Source of the DNA: Planctomycetia bacterium
GTDB taxonomy: Bacteria > Planctomycetota > Planctomycetia > Pirellulales > Thermoguttaceae
Assembly (NCBI GenBank): GCA_030527205.1
Contig: JAUNBG010000021.1
Span: forward strand, 1-60,267
Length of the DNA stretch: 60,267 nt
Direction: 5' to 3'
The notes under the pieces were generated by a model, which made no database searches, was not told where the DNA came from, and saw only the letters and a list, made by a program, of their open reading frames with translations. Shown here one piece after another: positions 10,160 to 19,574 of this stretch (its first letter is position 1; every line of letters begins with the position of its first letter). Both the position numbers and the translations under genes were made by a program.

Positions 10160-11434
10160 TTAACGATTTTTACTGAAGAATTTCAAATAGCCATGATTAT
10201 CCAAATAAATCATAACATAAATAATAACAATGGGCGCAATTTTAGCGCGATGCCTCATTGCCGTTCCATAATTGAATGTTCCAAGGGCAAAGACAAAATA
10301 AGTCAAAGAAACAATGAGCAAAAACGTTATGATATATTTTCTCTGAATAAGATTAATCTCGTTCCATAACCTAAAAAGATAACATAGCGTAATCCACATA
10401 AAAATCATTTGCGGAAGTCCGTCAACGGCCCAGGCAAAAGCGGTTCCAGAGCTGTATATCTGCCAGGGCAACGGAGCTAAAGCAAACATTGCATATAAAT
10501 AAGGCAGAACGCGAACCAAACCAACAGTTGAATTTGGAATGGATCCTATATAGGCCGTATTTCCAATTGTTTTCGTAACTCCCCTTGTTTCACTGAAATC
10601 TTCGATTGAATCAACATCCTTCAAACTTGTAAACTTGTTCATACAATAAGGATGCAAAGGAATAAAAAGACACAAAACAAAGAAAGCGATAATAATCTTA
10701 GCCGGATTGATTCGAATGCTTAGTTTATTAAAGATAATAAAACAGATAAAATATGAAACCGTAATCGAAACCATGCCAGAATGAAACATTGCGGCAACCA
10801 GAGAAAGAAAACAGGCAAAAATAAAATTAAAGAGAAAATGAGTTTTAATATAACGGATAAAATAATAGAAAGAAATCAGGGCAAAAAAAGTAATAAAGCA
10901 TTCCCTCAGAGGTTGCAGGGAATAAGTAAACAAAACGGGAAAAAGGGCACAAAACAAGCCCGTATTTTGAGCAAGAGCATCATTGGCAGTCATTTCCCTG
11001 ATAACCAAAATAACATATCGGAGCGTCCAAAGCGAAACCATAAATGTTATCAAATACATATAATCCATACGGTTTCCCAATAGATAGAAAACCAGGGCCA
11101 TAATTTTCGGATAAATGCCGCCGCCTGAGGTCAATAAAGCCCAGAGATCGCCTCCATAGAACATTTGCAGTTCTTCAGCAGCTCGCAAAAAATTATAAAT
11201 ATCAAGCGAACCTAAATCGATAACTGATCTGATACTATTATTAAAACAATAAATATTATAGACAAGACATAATGATTTAAAAATAAAAAGAAGATAATAT
11301 AACGGAAGACGATTTCTATCGAATAATGTAATATTCCAACAGAACGACAGAACGAGAAAGAACACACAAAAAAACAGCGAAAAATAATTCAAGCTTTCCA
11401 TAATATAATCTTTTATTCCGTTGCTTTTTTCCAT
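10160..11434 (-). CDS. EpsG/Wzy-like polysaccharide polymerase, polytopic membrane protein
   Basis: This 424-residue protein is dominated by about ten hydrophobic segments (FSLFFCVFFLVLSF at the N-terminus, then LYYLLFIF, ALVFYLLG, a run of FNFIFACFLSLVAA and others), with an Arg near ATSLQPLRE-like loops. Membrane topology and position among glycosyltransferase genes suggest an EpsG- or Wzy-type repeat-unit polymerase, a family with poor sequence conservation. The first ATG overlaps the end of the glycosyltransferase gene by 22 bases. An alternative ATG at 11401 would begin just at the first hydrophobic segment. Translational coupling with the upstream gene is likely. A flippase or another polytopic transporter cannot be excluded, but the lack of repeated MATE-like halves argues against it. 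Confidence 0.7.
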   Translation of the reverse strand: MEKSNGIKDYIMESLNYFSLFFCVFFLVLSFCWNITLFDRNRLPLYYLLFIFKSLCLVYNIYCFNNSIRSVIDLGSLDIYNFLRAAEELQMFYGGDLWALLTSGGGIYPKIMALVFYLLGNRMDYMYLITFMVSLWTLRYVILVIREMTANDALAQNTGLFCALFPVLFTYSLQPLRECFITFFALISFYYFIRYIKTHFLFNFIFACFLSLVAAMFHSGMVSITVSYFICFIIFNKLSIRINPAKIIIAFFVLCLFIPLHPYCMNKFTSLKDVDSIEDFSETRGVTKTIGNTAYIGSIPNSTVGLVRVLPYLYAMFALAPLPWQIYSSGTAFAWAVDGLPQMIFMWITLCYLFRLWNEINLIQRKYIITFLLIVSLTYFVFALGTFNYGTAMRHRAKIAPIVIIYVMIYLDNHGYLKFFSKNR

Positions 11435-12555
11435 TCATTTTGATAAAATTGAACAAGTTGGTTGGCAATATCTTTAATATTATAACCAGCTTCCAAAACG
11501 AAAAGTTCTCCTTCTTTTCGAGAAGGGAAAAGGGGGGTTTTGGATAAGATAAACGTTGCCCATTCTGACGCGTTTTTTTTCAGACTGACAGGCAAAGCAA
11601 AAGGAGAAATAATGACTTCTTTTGTAATGGCATCAGAAATGAACGAGGGCAAGCCCGCAGCTTGAGCCTCGACGAGAGAAACAGGAAGACCTTCCGATAA
11701 AGAAGGAAAGACAAAAATATCCATTGCCTGAAGAAGATCGGGAACATCTTTCCGAATGCCTGTCATTAAAACCGAATCATTCAATTTGTATTCGTTGACT
11801 TTCTTTTCAACTTCGGAATACAAAGTCCCATTTCCAACTAAAAGCAAAAAAGAGTCAGGACGTTTTAACTTTAACTCTCGAAAACAATCGATCAGAAAAA
11901 AATAGTTTTTGCAAGAAGTAAAATTTCCGACATGTCCGACAACGAACTTATCGGAACAATTTAACTGCAAACGGATTTTTTCTCGAACATCTGAACGAAA
12001 TCGGAGTTTTTCGAGTTGAACGCCGTTATTCAGAATTGTAACGTTATCCGCGAAACTCCGAAAAGTCCATTTTGCCGCTTCTTGCGAACAAGCAAAACGA
12101 TGCGTTAAAAAGGTATTGATAAACATAAAGGCGCAACGTTTAAAAAAGCGAGCGCAAGTCAATTTGACATTAGCCGAATGAGCATGAACAATTCTGACAG
12201 GACAATGAGCTTTCCAAGCGGAATAAATAATCGGAAAACTTGTTAAGTTGAGATGCGAATGAACAATGTTATATTCTGGATGTTCGCGAAAAAATTGATC
12301 ATAAGCCTTCATTTGTTGACAAACTTTCCAATAAGGATTTTTGGGAACGCGATGAATGATCCCGCCCAAAGATTCAATTTCATCGTCGAAAAAACAATGT
12401 TTGTTCATATGAACCAGAAAATCAAATTGAATAATGTCCCGATCAATTTGTCGATACAGATTCATCAACAGATTTTCAATTCCGCCAGAATCAAGGGTTG
12501 TTACAACTTGAAGTATTCTCAATGGATCCGACATAAAATCATTTTTCCATTTCAT
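11413..12555 (-). CDS. Glycosyltransferase family 4 (GT-B)
   Basis: It has 380 residues with the GT-B layout. The N-terminal segment has ILQVVTTLDSGGIENLL (a nucleotide-sugar or acceptor loop GGIE), the middle has VGHVGNF, and the C-terminal donor-binding motif EGLPVSLVEAQAAGLP contains the E-x7-E pair typical of retaining GT4 enzymes. It likely adds a sugar to the lipid-linked repeat unit in the cytoplasm. It lies 21 bases after the CapK-like gene and overlaps the next gene by 22 bases, so the three are almost certainly co-transcribed. An internal ATG at 12534 is another possible start, and neither has a strong ribosome site. Donor and acceptor are unknown. Confidence 0.88.
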   Translation of the reverse strand: MKWKNDFMSDPLRILQVVTTLDSGGIENLLMNLYRQIDRDIIQFDFLVHMNKHCFFDDEIESLGGIIHRVPKNPYWKVCQQMKAYDQFFREHPEYNIVHSHLNLTSFPIIYSAWKAHCPVRIVHAHSANVKLTCARFFKRCAFMFINTFLTHRFACSQEAAKWTFRSFADNVTILNNGVQLEKLRFRSDVREKIRLQLNCSDKFVVGHVGNFTSCKNYFFLIDCFRELKLKRPDSFLLLVGNGTLYSEVEKKVNEYKLNDSVLMTGIRKDVPDLLQAMDIFVFPSLSEGLPVSLVEAQAAGLPSFISDAITKEVIISPFALPVSLKKNASEWATFILSKTPLFPSRKEGELFVLEAGYNIKDIANQLVQFYQNEWKKATE

Positions 12556-12576
12556 TTTGAAAAGTTGAAATCAGTT

Positions 12577-13935
12577 TCATCGAATGATATTATTCTTAAG
12601 CAATCGAAACTTTCCGCTCTTCTCGCGGGGAATAAAATCAACATGATGAATAACAAAATTCATATCTTGTCCTAATGAATATTGAAGTTTTTTGATAATA
12701 ATCTGATCCATATCGGCAGTATAACCGACATCCTGAGCAACATAAATGTCAATTGTATCGATGGAATTTTGGACGAACTGCATTCCTTTAACGGAATTTC
12801 GAAAATCTTCGCTGACCAACGACATATAAACGGAGGAAAAACGTCCATTCGATTTGGATTGCAAATATTCAAGCGAACGTCCAATAATTTTTTCAACGAC
12901 AGGAAAACAACATCCGCAGGGGCATTTTTCAGACGGATCGGCAAAAATCATTTGATCTCCAATGCGATAACGAATCAGGGGCGTTCCGCGAGAATGGAAA
13001 CATGTAACTATTATATCATTATCTTCATCAGTTTCAATGACTCCTGTATCCATACGATAATGCAATTTTCCGCAACGGCATTCATAAACAAACGGCGCTC
13101 GTTCGCTAGAAGAATATTGATCCCGAACAGGGCAATTGAATGCTTTTGCGATCAATGTTTTATAATGGGGGGGCAAAATTTCAGCGGTCGGAAAAATAGC
13201 AATCGGTTGAAAATCGAGCGAAATATTATGATCGACAATATATTTTGCAATTTCGTAAAGAGCAGAAGGATATCCATCGATGGCTTGCGGTTGATAACGA
13301 TTTAAATTTTCAACATAATATTGAACATTATTCCCTTGGCAATGATAACCGGAATAAAATCGTTGTTTTGTCGAGAGATTATCGCGCCAAAAAACAGTTT
13401 TCTTCTGATTGGGGGGAACAATCTTGGCCGAATTAAACGAGGCTTTTTTCATTTTCAAAGCAATGAAACCATGCTCGCTTTTAAAAAAGTCGAGATAAGC
13501 CAAATGCCGATGATCGTCGCTTTTTTCATGCAAAAAGAGAAGGGATTTTCCGGTTGTTCCGCTTGTATTCGTTTTAACGGCCTTTTTATAGGGCAACGTA
13601 TACATTTTTGCGATATTTTGACGAACCGTTTCTTTTTCGAGAATGGGCAAGTTTTTTATATCGTCAACAGACTGAATGGCATCCCAATTGACATCTTTAT
13701 AAAAATCGCGATAAAAAGGACTCTTTTGAACAGCGTGTTCCAAAAGATCGAGAAAAAGTCGATTATGAAGTTCATTCATTCGCTTCTTATCCGAGTAATC
13801 CCTTTGCTTGTATTCATTCAGAAAAGTTCGATATTCCTGATCGAAACGTTGTCGTTTTAATTGATAACCTCCAATCGTTGTAAAGATATTCTGTAAAAAA
13901 ATCGGCGAATGATTATAGATGTTCATTATATCCAT
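12577..13935 (-). CDS. CapK / phenylacetate-CoA-ligase-like AMP-forming enzyme
   Basis: The open frame extends to a TTG at 13962, but the ATG at 13935 (or 13926, just before NIYNHSPIFLQN) fits the family better and is used here. The protein has the adenylate-forming loop TSGTTGKSLLF around residue 125, YSSSERAPFVYEC, and a Cys-rich C-terminal part CPCGCCFPVVEKIIGRS, as in the CapK/PaaK-like branch. Members in capsule loci are presumed to activate a carboxylic acid or amino acid for transfer to the polysaccharide; the substrate is not known. It lies directly upstream of the glycosyltransferase gene and downstream of the opine-dehydrogenase-like gene, which raises the possibility that the latter makes the acid used here. 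Confidence 0.82.
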   Translation of the reverse strand: MDIMNIYNHSPIFLQNIFTTIGGYQLKRQRFDQEYRTFLNEYKQRDYSDKKRMNELHNRLFLDLLEHAVQKSPFYRDFYKDVNWDAIQSVDDIKNLPILEKETVRQNIAKMYTLPYKKAVKTNTSGTTGKSLLFLHEKSDDHRHLAYLDFFKSEHGFIALKMKKASFNSAKIVPPNQKKTVFWRDNLSTKQRFYSGYHCQGNNVQYYVENLNRYQPQAIDGYPSALYEIAKYIVDHNISLDFQPIAIFPTAEILPPHYKTLIAKAFNCPVRDQYSSSERAPFVYECRCGKLHYRMDTGVIETDEDNDIIVTCFHSRGTPLIRYRIGDQMIFADPSEKCPCGCCFPVVEKIIGRSLEYLQSKSNGRFSSVYMSLVSEDFRNSVKGMQFVQNSIDTIDIYVAQDVGYTADMDQIIIKKLQYSLGQDMNFVIHHVDFIPREKSGKFRLLKNNIIR

Positions 13936-14134
13936 AGGATAACCATATTTCTTAATAGGCAAAACTCATTTTATCATTTTTGATCATTGGGTTGATTCAA
14001 TAATGGCAACGTTTCATTGATTTGAATATTATATATCGAACCCCATAACGGTCAACGAGTCGGGTTTTGCCTTCAATAATTGCTCTTCGCTGCGAACTCG
14101 CAAGTCAATGGGAGATTATCAATAATATTATTGA

Positions 14135-14243
14135 AGGAAATTCCCCCAAACCAGATTTTTCGACAAACGCATTTCAAATAAAATCGTTAAAAACTATTTC
14201 CTGCGGACGAGGCATCGGTTCCCAGCGTTTTTTTAGAACTTCA
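14135..14243 (+). repeat. Dispersed palindromic repeat, copy B (decayed)
   Basis: The left end AGGAAATTCCCCCAAACC is degenerate. The interior (ACAAACGCATTTC, TTCCTGCGGACGAGGC) and the right end TTTTTTTAGAACTTCA match the family. It lies between the CapK-like and opine-dehydrogenase-like genes. Confidence 0.7.
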
Positions 14244-14261
14244 TTTGAATAAACCAGAGAT

Positions 14262-15338
14262 TTAAGATAATAAATGCAGTTCTTCAATGGTCATGCCCAG
14301 TTTATCAAGAGTTCGTCCTTCTTTCTTATAATCTTTCCCGAGAAGAGCGCCTCCAATGGTTATAAGGGCGTCGCAAACAGGAGTTGAAATGTTCAGTTGT
14401 TTTCCAATGGAACTCATAAGGCATAATCCCATTGGAACGTCCTCATAAATATAACGAGTATTGACGGAAGCCGGCCCTTTTGGACCGCCCGAAGCGGCAT
14501 AAGATCGAAAAACCAAAAGCGAATCGACGGAAAGATCTTTTTCGTTGCGAAATTTGCAAGCATCCAGATAAGAAATCTGTTCGCAACCCATTTGTTGAAG
14601 CAACGCCATTTTTTCCTGATCCAACTGACTGATCAGATTCCAAATGGCTGGCGTAAAGCCTTCTCGATACATCCAGAATTCCCCCTGGCTATATTCGATT
14701 CGGGCTGCGGACATTATTGCGCCAACCGTATGAACGATCAAGTTTGGATTATGCAACGCGGACTCAACGATTGTTTTTCGTCTCCAATTTTCATGATATG
14801 TATTGGTCAACTGTTTTGCAATGGCAAAGCCTTCCTCAACAAATTCAGACGAAAGAAACGCCAAGGCATTTCTAACATTTTTAAAGAGAATTTGGACTTT
14901 TCCGTTTTCGATAATTCTTGCGTCAAAGGGAGTCGATTCCCCTTCGGCAAAAATGTTGACTCGATCTTTAAGAAGATGATAAAAATAGAGCGACCCCATA
15001 TAGCCTGGAATAACGAGAAGCATTTTTGAGCGTTTTAAATGTTTAAACAAAAGCTCCGCGATCTGTTGATGATAAAGACTCTGAACGAGAACCAGAACAA
15101 GATCGCAATCATCCGCAAAGGCAACTTCGGGATCGCGCGTTATGCAGTCAATTCGAACAAACTGGGAAGAACCGTCAATTCGATTTAGAATGATTCCATT
15201 GTTTTGAGTCATGACTTGAAAATTTTGATCATGAAGTTGATGCGACGTCTTAAGAATAGTAACCGAATGACCCTCAGTTGAAAAATGAGCAGCATGAGCG
15301 CAACCGGCATTTCCGCTTCCAACGATGACTATTTTCAT
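14262..15338 (-). CDS. NAD/NADP octopine/nopaline dehydrogenase family protein
   Basis: It has 358 residues. The N-terminal Rossmann fold has GSGNAGCAHAAHF (residues 7-19). The C-terminal helical domain shows SALHNPNLIVHT, with the His-Asn pair typical of opine dehydrogenase catalysis, and GPASVNTRYIYEDVPMGL. Opine dehydrogenases reductively condense an amino acid with a 2-oxo acid using NAD(P)H. It is the first gene of the polysaccharide cluster, 300 bases before the CapK-like ligase with repeat copy B between. I infer a link to making an N-(carboxyalkyl) amino acid substituent for the glycan, but an independent metabolic role is equally possible. The product ends near a Leu-rich tail without truncation. 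Confidence 0.83.
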   Translation of the reverse strand: MKIVIVGSGNAGCAHAAHFSTEGHSVTILKTSHQLHDQNFQVMTQNNGIILNRIDGSSQFVRIDCITRDPEVAFADDCDLVLVLVQSLYHQQIAELLFKHLKRSKMLLVIPGYMGSLYFYHLLKDRVNIFAEGESTPFDARIIENGKVQILFKNVRNALAFLSSEFVEEGFAIAKQLTNTYHENWRRKTIVESALHNPNLIVHTVGAIMSAARIEYSQGEFWMYREGFTPAIWNLISQLDQEKMALLQQMGCEQISYLDACKFRNEKDLSVDSLLVFRSYAASGGPKGPASVNTRYIYEDVPMGLCLMSSIGKQLNISTPVCDALITIGGALLGKDYKKEGRTLDKLGMTIEELHLLS

Positions 15339-16551
15339 ATTCTTTCTCTTTTTCGATTTTTATCAAGTTTAACTCAAGTCAATTAAAAAGCTTTACTCGT
15401 TATTCAAAGGAGCGTCAACGTCGGACAAATGACTCAATGGCAAAACTTGTCGTTCGCAATAGCTTTTGTATTTTCCTCTTTTAGAACATTCTTTTATTAT
15501 ATGAGACAGGATCAGAATTGCCAATCGTTTTTCGCTTTTATGATGAATGGACTGAATAAAACGATTATCCCTTTTCTTTATCGTTGTATTCTAAAGAACA
15601 TCTTTAATGAAAAAAGTTCATGAACTTTTGCCAACAGCCGAAAAAGCAGTCCCAATTATCATGACGAGTTAAAATTCATCATTTCCTGAATTTTATGTTA
15701 AAATAGGCAACTTGTTTATTATATTCAAATATTGATCATATAACAAGGGGGATCCAAAGAATCAAAAAATAAATTATTTTCAAGAAAATAAGCAAAATTC
15801 TTAAAGTTGATCTTTACTTTTTTTGCAATATTTGGAAAAATTAGCAACCTTTTTATAAGATCATTCAACCGAAATCAAGTTTATTCAATAAATGTTGCAA
15901 AACATCAAATATTGAACATTTAACTAAATCATGCAATGAACTGATATCCGGAGAGGAGAACGACTTGTCCGTCCAACGGCGTTATTAACGGAGCTTTGTT
16001 TTCGCCCGAACCGTTTTATCAAAGAAAGAAAGGTCCATTTGAATTGTTAAGGATGATTATTTCAGCGAAAGGGACAAAAACAATAATCTCGAAAATGATA
16101 AATGAGCTCAAAAACGCGGTTCAAGACAAAGTTGTCCCTTTAAAAAATGGGAAAAGAGAGCCAATATATTATAAGGGAATATTATAAGAGAGTTCTAATA
16201 ACCCAAATTTTCAATAAACGCATTTCGGAGAAAGTCGTTAAAACTCGTTTTTGCGGACGAGACGTTCGCGTTCCGAAGGAGTTTTTAGAACTTCCTTATA
16301 TTATTGATCAATAGATCGCCAAAGTTATTAAAATTCTGGATTGTTGAATTCATAATCGCAAAGACAGGCGGATAATTGAGATCAAAAATACAGTTCATTC
16401 AGATTAAGTATCCTCATGTTTTTTCCATATTTTAATGTTCATTATATTCGGATATTTTCGAATTCGTTTCGTTATGGAACTATTTGTTTAATATAAAAAA
16501 GTTTCCCTATTATTTAATATTCCTCCTATTAAAGATTCCTCAGGCAATTTT
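15339..16551. other. Long AT-rich intergenic region with repeat traces
   Basis: About 1.2 kb lies between the divergently transcribed opine-dehydrogenase-like gene and the autotransporter. Two short frames (15429-15623 and 15996-16187) have no recognisable features or ribosome sites and I do not call them. It contains repeat copy C (separate entry) and, at about 15479-15498, the phrase TTTTAGAACATTCTTTTA, identical in its core to the right end of copy A, perhaps a solitary repeat end. The autotransporter promoter should lie in 16400-16550, but no convincing -35/-10 pair was chosen. Confidence 0.55.
16188..16296 (+). repeat. Dispersed palindromic repeat, copy C
   Basis: The left end GAGTTCTAATAACCC is flanked by TATAAG. 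The right end TTTTTAGAACTTCCT is followed by TATA, so the ends form an extended imperfect inverted repeat. The interior has CAATAAACGCATTTCGG and the hairpin core GCGGAC-GAGAC-GTTCGC. Confidence 0.82.
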
Positions 16552-19083
16552 ATGTCAGACGAAAAAATAAACATCCAAAAAGAGTTAGCTTGTTCCATGA
16601 CAAAAATACAGAAACATCAATTAATGATAAAATGGAGCGTCATTGGAGTTTTTCTGTTTTTGTTGTTCATTTTATCGGCGTTGTCCTATGCGCAAATGGG
16701 ATCGCAATTAACAATTTCGAGCGATAACGAACTTTCAACTTTAAGTCCCGAAATTAATTCGATTAAATTTGAAGGAGATTTTGCGTTGACCTTGATCAAT
16801 GGTTCAACCTTGAATCCGATCTTGCTCAATACGTCAAGCGGCGCCGTTTTGAATTTAGGCAAAAGCGGTTCATCACCGCAAACCTGGACCATTTCCAATG
16901 GCAACAGCTCATCCTGGTATGGAACGATCAATCTTTATTCATCGAATCTGCTTGTTGTTGGCAGTTCGAACAGTAATCCGCTCGGAAAATACAGTTCGAC
17001 CGGAACGTCCGGGACATTTGCTTTTCTGAATTTAAATGACGGTTCAACCTTAAAAATAACGAGCGATACAACAATGGGAGCATTGGCAACAATATCCCCA
17101 ACTTCAACAACGACCCATTCGCCTGCCAATGTTGAAGTTGCCGAATCGAAAACCTTGACTGTCAGCAATGGCGTTCATGTCGACAGCAACGTCGGTTTGA
17201 ATAAAACGGGTCAGGGAACAATGTCGCTTTTGGCAAATAAAGACGCAACGTTTAATTTGGGAAATCTTGCTGTTTCGCAGGGAACTTTTCAAATGAAAGA
17301 CGGTTCTGCCAAGTTGAATGACGCAACAATAAGCATTGGAACGATCACAGTTGGTTCCGGAGCGGTTCTTGATATTCAAAAAACGGGGACCGTAACCTTG
17401 GACGGAGTCAGCGGGACCGTTTTTTCAGCCGCCGACAACTCGACGGTCAACTTTTATATCGGCAAGGACGGATATACTTCTTATCAAACAGCTTCCGGGT
17501 CATCGGGAATTATTGATCTTCAAGCAACAACGCTCAATATTATTTCCGACCAAACCGTCAACTCGGAAACTTTGACGCTTTTCAAAGCGGCTGGAATTAT
17601 GACCAGCGAAACTGACGGCAAGATTAATTTGAAAATTCAGGACAATATTCTGGGGAAACAATATGTTTTGAATTCCAGCGACAATGATTCCATTATTGTC
17701 AAACTTGAAAAAAGCAACCAATTCATTTCATCGGCAACAACAACCAATACAAAATCGATGGCCCATTATTTGGACAATGCGATTGACAACGGCAACTATT
17801 CGATGTCGAATTACAATATGCTCAATACGCTTGAGCAAAATCCTCAGTTATTGAGTCAATTGACCGGCGAAATTTATGCTTCAACGATCGGATTTCAATT
17901 TAACAATACCTATTTAATGTCGCATTCGTTATATGAGCAACTCCGAAACGTTCCTTTGATTACTTATAATGGGACGATTCCCAATACTTCAACGGTTAAT
18001 CCCGTCTCAAATTATGCAACTCCTGATTACAGTTCCTATCCGACTGGCGGGCTTGATACGGCGCCTTATGGCACAGGTTACGCTCCGATGTATGAAAACG
18101 GCTCGATTATCGATGGGGCAAATAATACTTTGAATGGCGGAGACCCTCTTTATCAATCTGGAATTCCGACCAGTTCTCGATTCGATCCGCGTCAATCTGT
18201 TTTGCGAGGTCAAAAGTATGGCGATCCAGGAACCATGATTTATTCTGCCTGGGTTACCGCTTTAACTGGATCGGGAACAATGAAACATCATAACGATTTT
18301 CTCGGATATGAAGCAGAACAATTGGGCGGAATGCTCGGACTTGATCTTTTTGGATCGACCGACTGTCGTTTTGGACTTTTTGGAAGTTATCAACAAAACA
18401 AATTGAAAGATACGCCCAATTGGTATGGCAAACTGGAAACAGAAAATTATATGCTGGGTCTTTATCATCAATTCGGGGATGAATTCGTTTATAATATCGC
18501 TATGCTTGCCGGCGGATATAATCGATTCGATACGCAACGAACCATTTCCGGAGCCATCAACGACCAATTGAACGGAAAAACCAATAGTTATCAAGGACTC
18601 ATCGGTTTTGAACGCGGCGCCAATTTTCAACTTGCTCCTTTTATCGTTTCCCCATATGGCGGAGTTGAATACTCTTATTTATATCGGGATTCAATGACCG
18701 AAACCTCAACCTCAAATTCCGGATTGGCCTTAAAAATCGACTCAAAATCTTATCACAGTTTGCATACCAATTTGGGCGCTCGCGCTATTTTGGACCTTGA
18801 ACCTTGTACGCATCGAGTTCGTTTGGTTTTACGCGGTCAATGGACTCATGAATTCCTTGATTATTATGACGGAAAAACAAACGTTTCCATTAATTCGCTG
18901 CCTGTTGCTGCGGGAACTTTTGACGTTTACGGAAACAGTACAGGTCGCGATTGGGCCATAATCGGCGGCGGTTTGGAATGGGCTCCTATTCCCGCTTTTT
19001 TGCTCTATGCCAATTATGATTATTTAAAGAACAAATATACTTCAACCAATTACGGTTCCGCTGGACTCAAGCTCTGTTGGTAA
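16552..19083 (+). CDS. Autotransporter with C-terminal outer-membrane beta-barrel
   Basis: It has 843 residues. A long N-region is followed by a hydrophobic stretch (about residues 27-46) ending SALSYA, an extended signal peptide of the kind seen in autotransporters. Residues 50-410 form a Ser/Thr/Gly/Asn-rich passenger with repeated T-x-N-x-G-x-x-L patterns that suggest a beta-helix, with a linker to about 560. From about 562 the C-terminal 280 residues have alternating hydrophobic beta-strands (WVTALTGSGTMKHHN, LGGMLGLDLFG, RFGLFGSYQQNKL) and end in the aromatic residue of GLKLCW, as expected for a BAM-recognised barrel (PF03797 type). The protein would insert in the outer membrane and display its passenger. 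The ribosome site is weak (CAGG). An internal ATG 15 codons in is possible. Confidence 0.85.
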   Translation: MSDEKINIQKELACSMTKIQKHQLMIKWSVIGVFLFLLFILSALSYAQMGSQLTISSDNELSTLSPEINSIKFEGDFALTLINGSTLNPILLNTSSGAVLNLGKSGSSPQTWTISNGNSSSWYGTINLYSSNLLVVGSSNSNPLGKYSSTGTSGTFAFLNLNDGSTLKITSDTTMGALATISPTSTTTHSPANVEVAESKTLTVSNGVHVDSNVGLNKTGQGTMSLLANKDATFNLGNLAVSQGTFQMKDGSAKLNDATISIGTITVGSGAVLDIQKTGTVTLDGVSGTVFSAADNSTVNFYIGKDGYTSYQTASGSSGIIDLQATTLNIISDQTVNSETLTLFKAAGIMTSETDGKINLKIQDNILGKQYVLNSSDNDSIIVKLEKSNQFISSATTTNTKSMAHYLDNAIDNGNYSMSNYNMLNTLEQNPQLLSQLTGEIYASTIGFQFNNTYLMSHSLYEQLRNVPLITYNGTIPNTSTVNPVSNYATPDYSSYPTGGLDTAPYGTGYAPMYENGSIIDGANNTLNGGDPLYQSGIPTSSRFDPRQSVLRGQKYGDPGTMIYSAWVTALTGSGTMKHHNDFLGYEAEQLGGMLGLDLFGSTDCRFGLFGSYQQNKLKDTPNWYGKLETENYMLGLYHQFGDEFVYNIAMLAGGYNRFDTQRTISGAINDQLNGKTNSYQGLIGFERGANFQLAPFIVSPYGGVEYSYLYRDSMTETSTSNSGLALKIDSKSYHSLHTNLGARAILDLEPCTHRVRLVLRGQWTHEFLDYYDGKTNVSINSLPVAAGTFDVYGNSTGRDWAIIGGGLEWAPIPAFLLYANYDYLKNKYTSTNYGSAGLKLCW

Positions 19084-19268
19084 TCCCCCCAAAAAGTTCC
19101 GACAACGACAAACGAATTACGAAAAAGCGAAGCCTGTTTTCCATATCGAATTCGTTTTTTTGCTGCCAGAAGAACTGAATTAAGACGCAAAATAATGTTC
19201 CCAAACAACAGAATGACCAAAAGTCGTCAATACAATAATTTCAAACTTATATTGATAAAACAACCAAA

Positions 19269-19574
19269 ATGATTCCAACTCCAGAAATTGATTATCCTTT
19301 GTTGCAGCGTTGTCTGAATCGGGAAAAATACGCTTGGGAAGATTTTATTGATCGTTTCATCGGATTGGTTTTGCATGTCATTGATCAAACAATCGAATTG
19401 CGAAATATTCGCCTTACAACGGATGAAAAATGCGATTTATGCGAAGCGGTCTTCCGATCATTTCATTATAATGACTTTCAATTATTGCGTGATTTTCAGT
19501 TTCATGCTTCGCTTTCAACTTTTTTAACCGTTTTAACGCGACGTCTTGTTGTCGCATTTCTGCTCTGTGAATAA
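19269..19574 (+). CDS. Small sigma-70 region-2-like protein
   Basis: It has 101 residues. The sequence LLQRCLNREKYAWEDFIDRFIGLVLHVI followed by a DLCEAVF segment and LSTFLTVLTRRLV resembles region 2 of ECF-type sigma factors, as in small planctomycetal sigma-like proteins. The promoter-recognition region 4 is absent, and the chain stops soon after the region-2-like RR, so it may be a shortened or degenerate sigma or a protein-binding relic. It lies between the autotransporter and a secreted protein on the same strand, with gaps of about 190 and 570 bases. No clear ribosome site is visible. Confidence 0.6.
   Translation: MIPTPEIDYPLLQRCLNREKYAWEDFIDRFIGLVLHVIDQTIELRNIRLTTDEKCDLCEAVFRSFHYNDFQLLRDFQFHASLSTFLTVLTRRLVVAFLLCE

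Noticed and set aside
12682..13860. Two long frames (12682-13305 and 13321-13860) opposite to the CapK-like gene
   Set aside because: Antisense shadows with no ribosome sites and no recognisable motifs; the CapK-like enzyme on the other strand is well supported.
15996..16187. A 63-residue frame just before repeat copy C
   Set aside because: It has no ribosome site or recognisable motif and ends at the repeat edge by chance.
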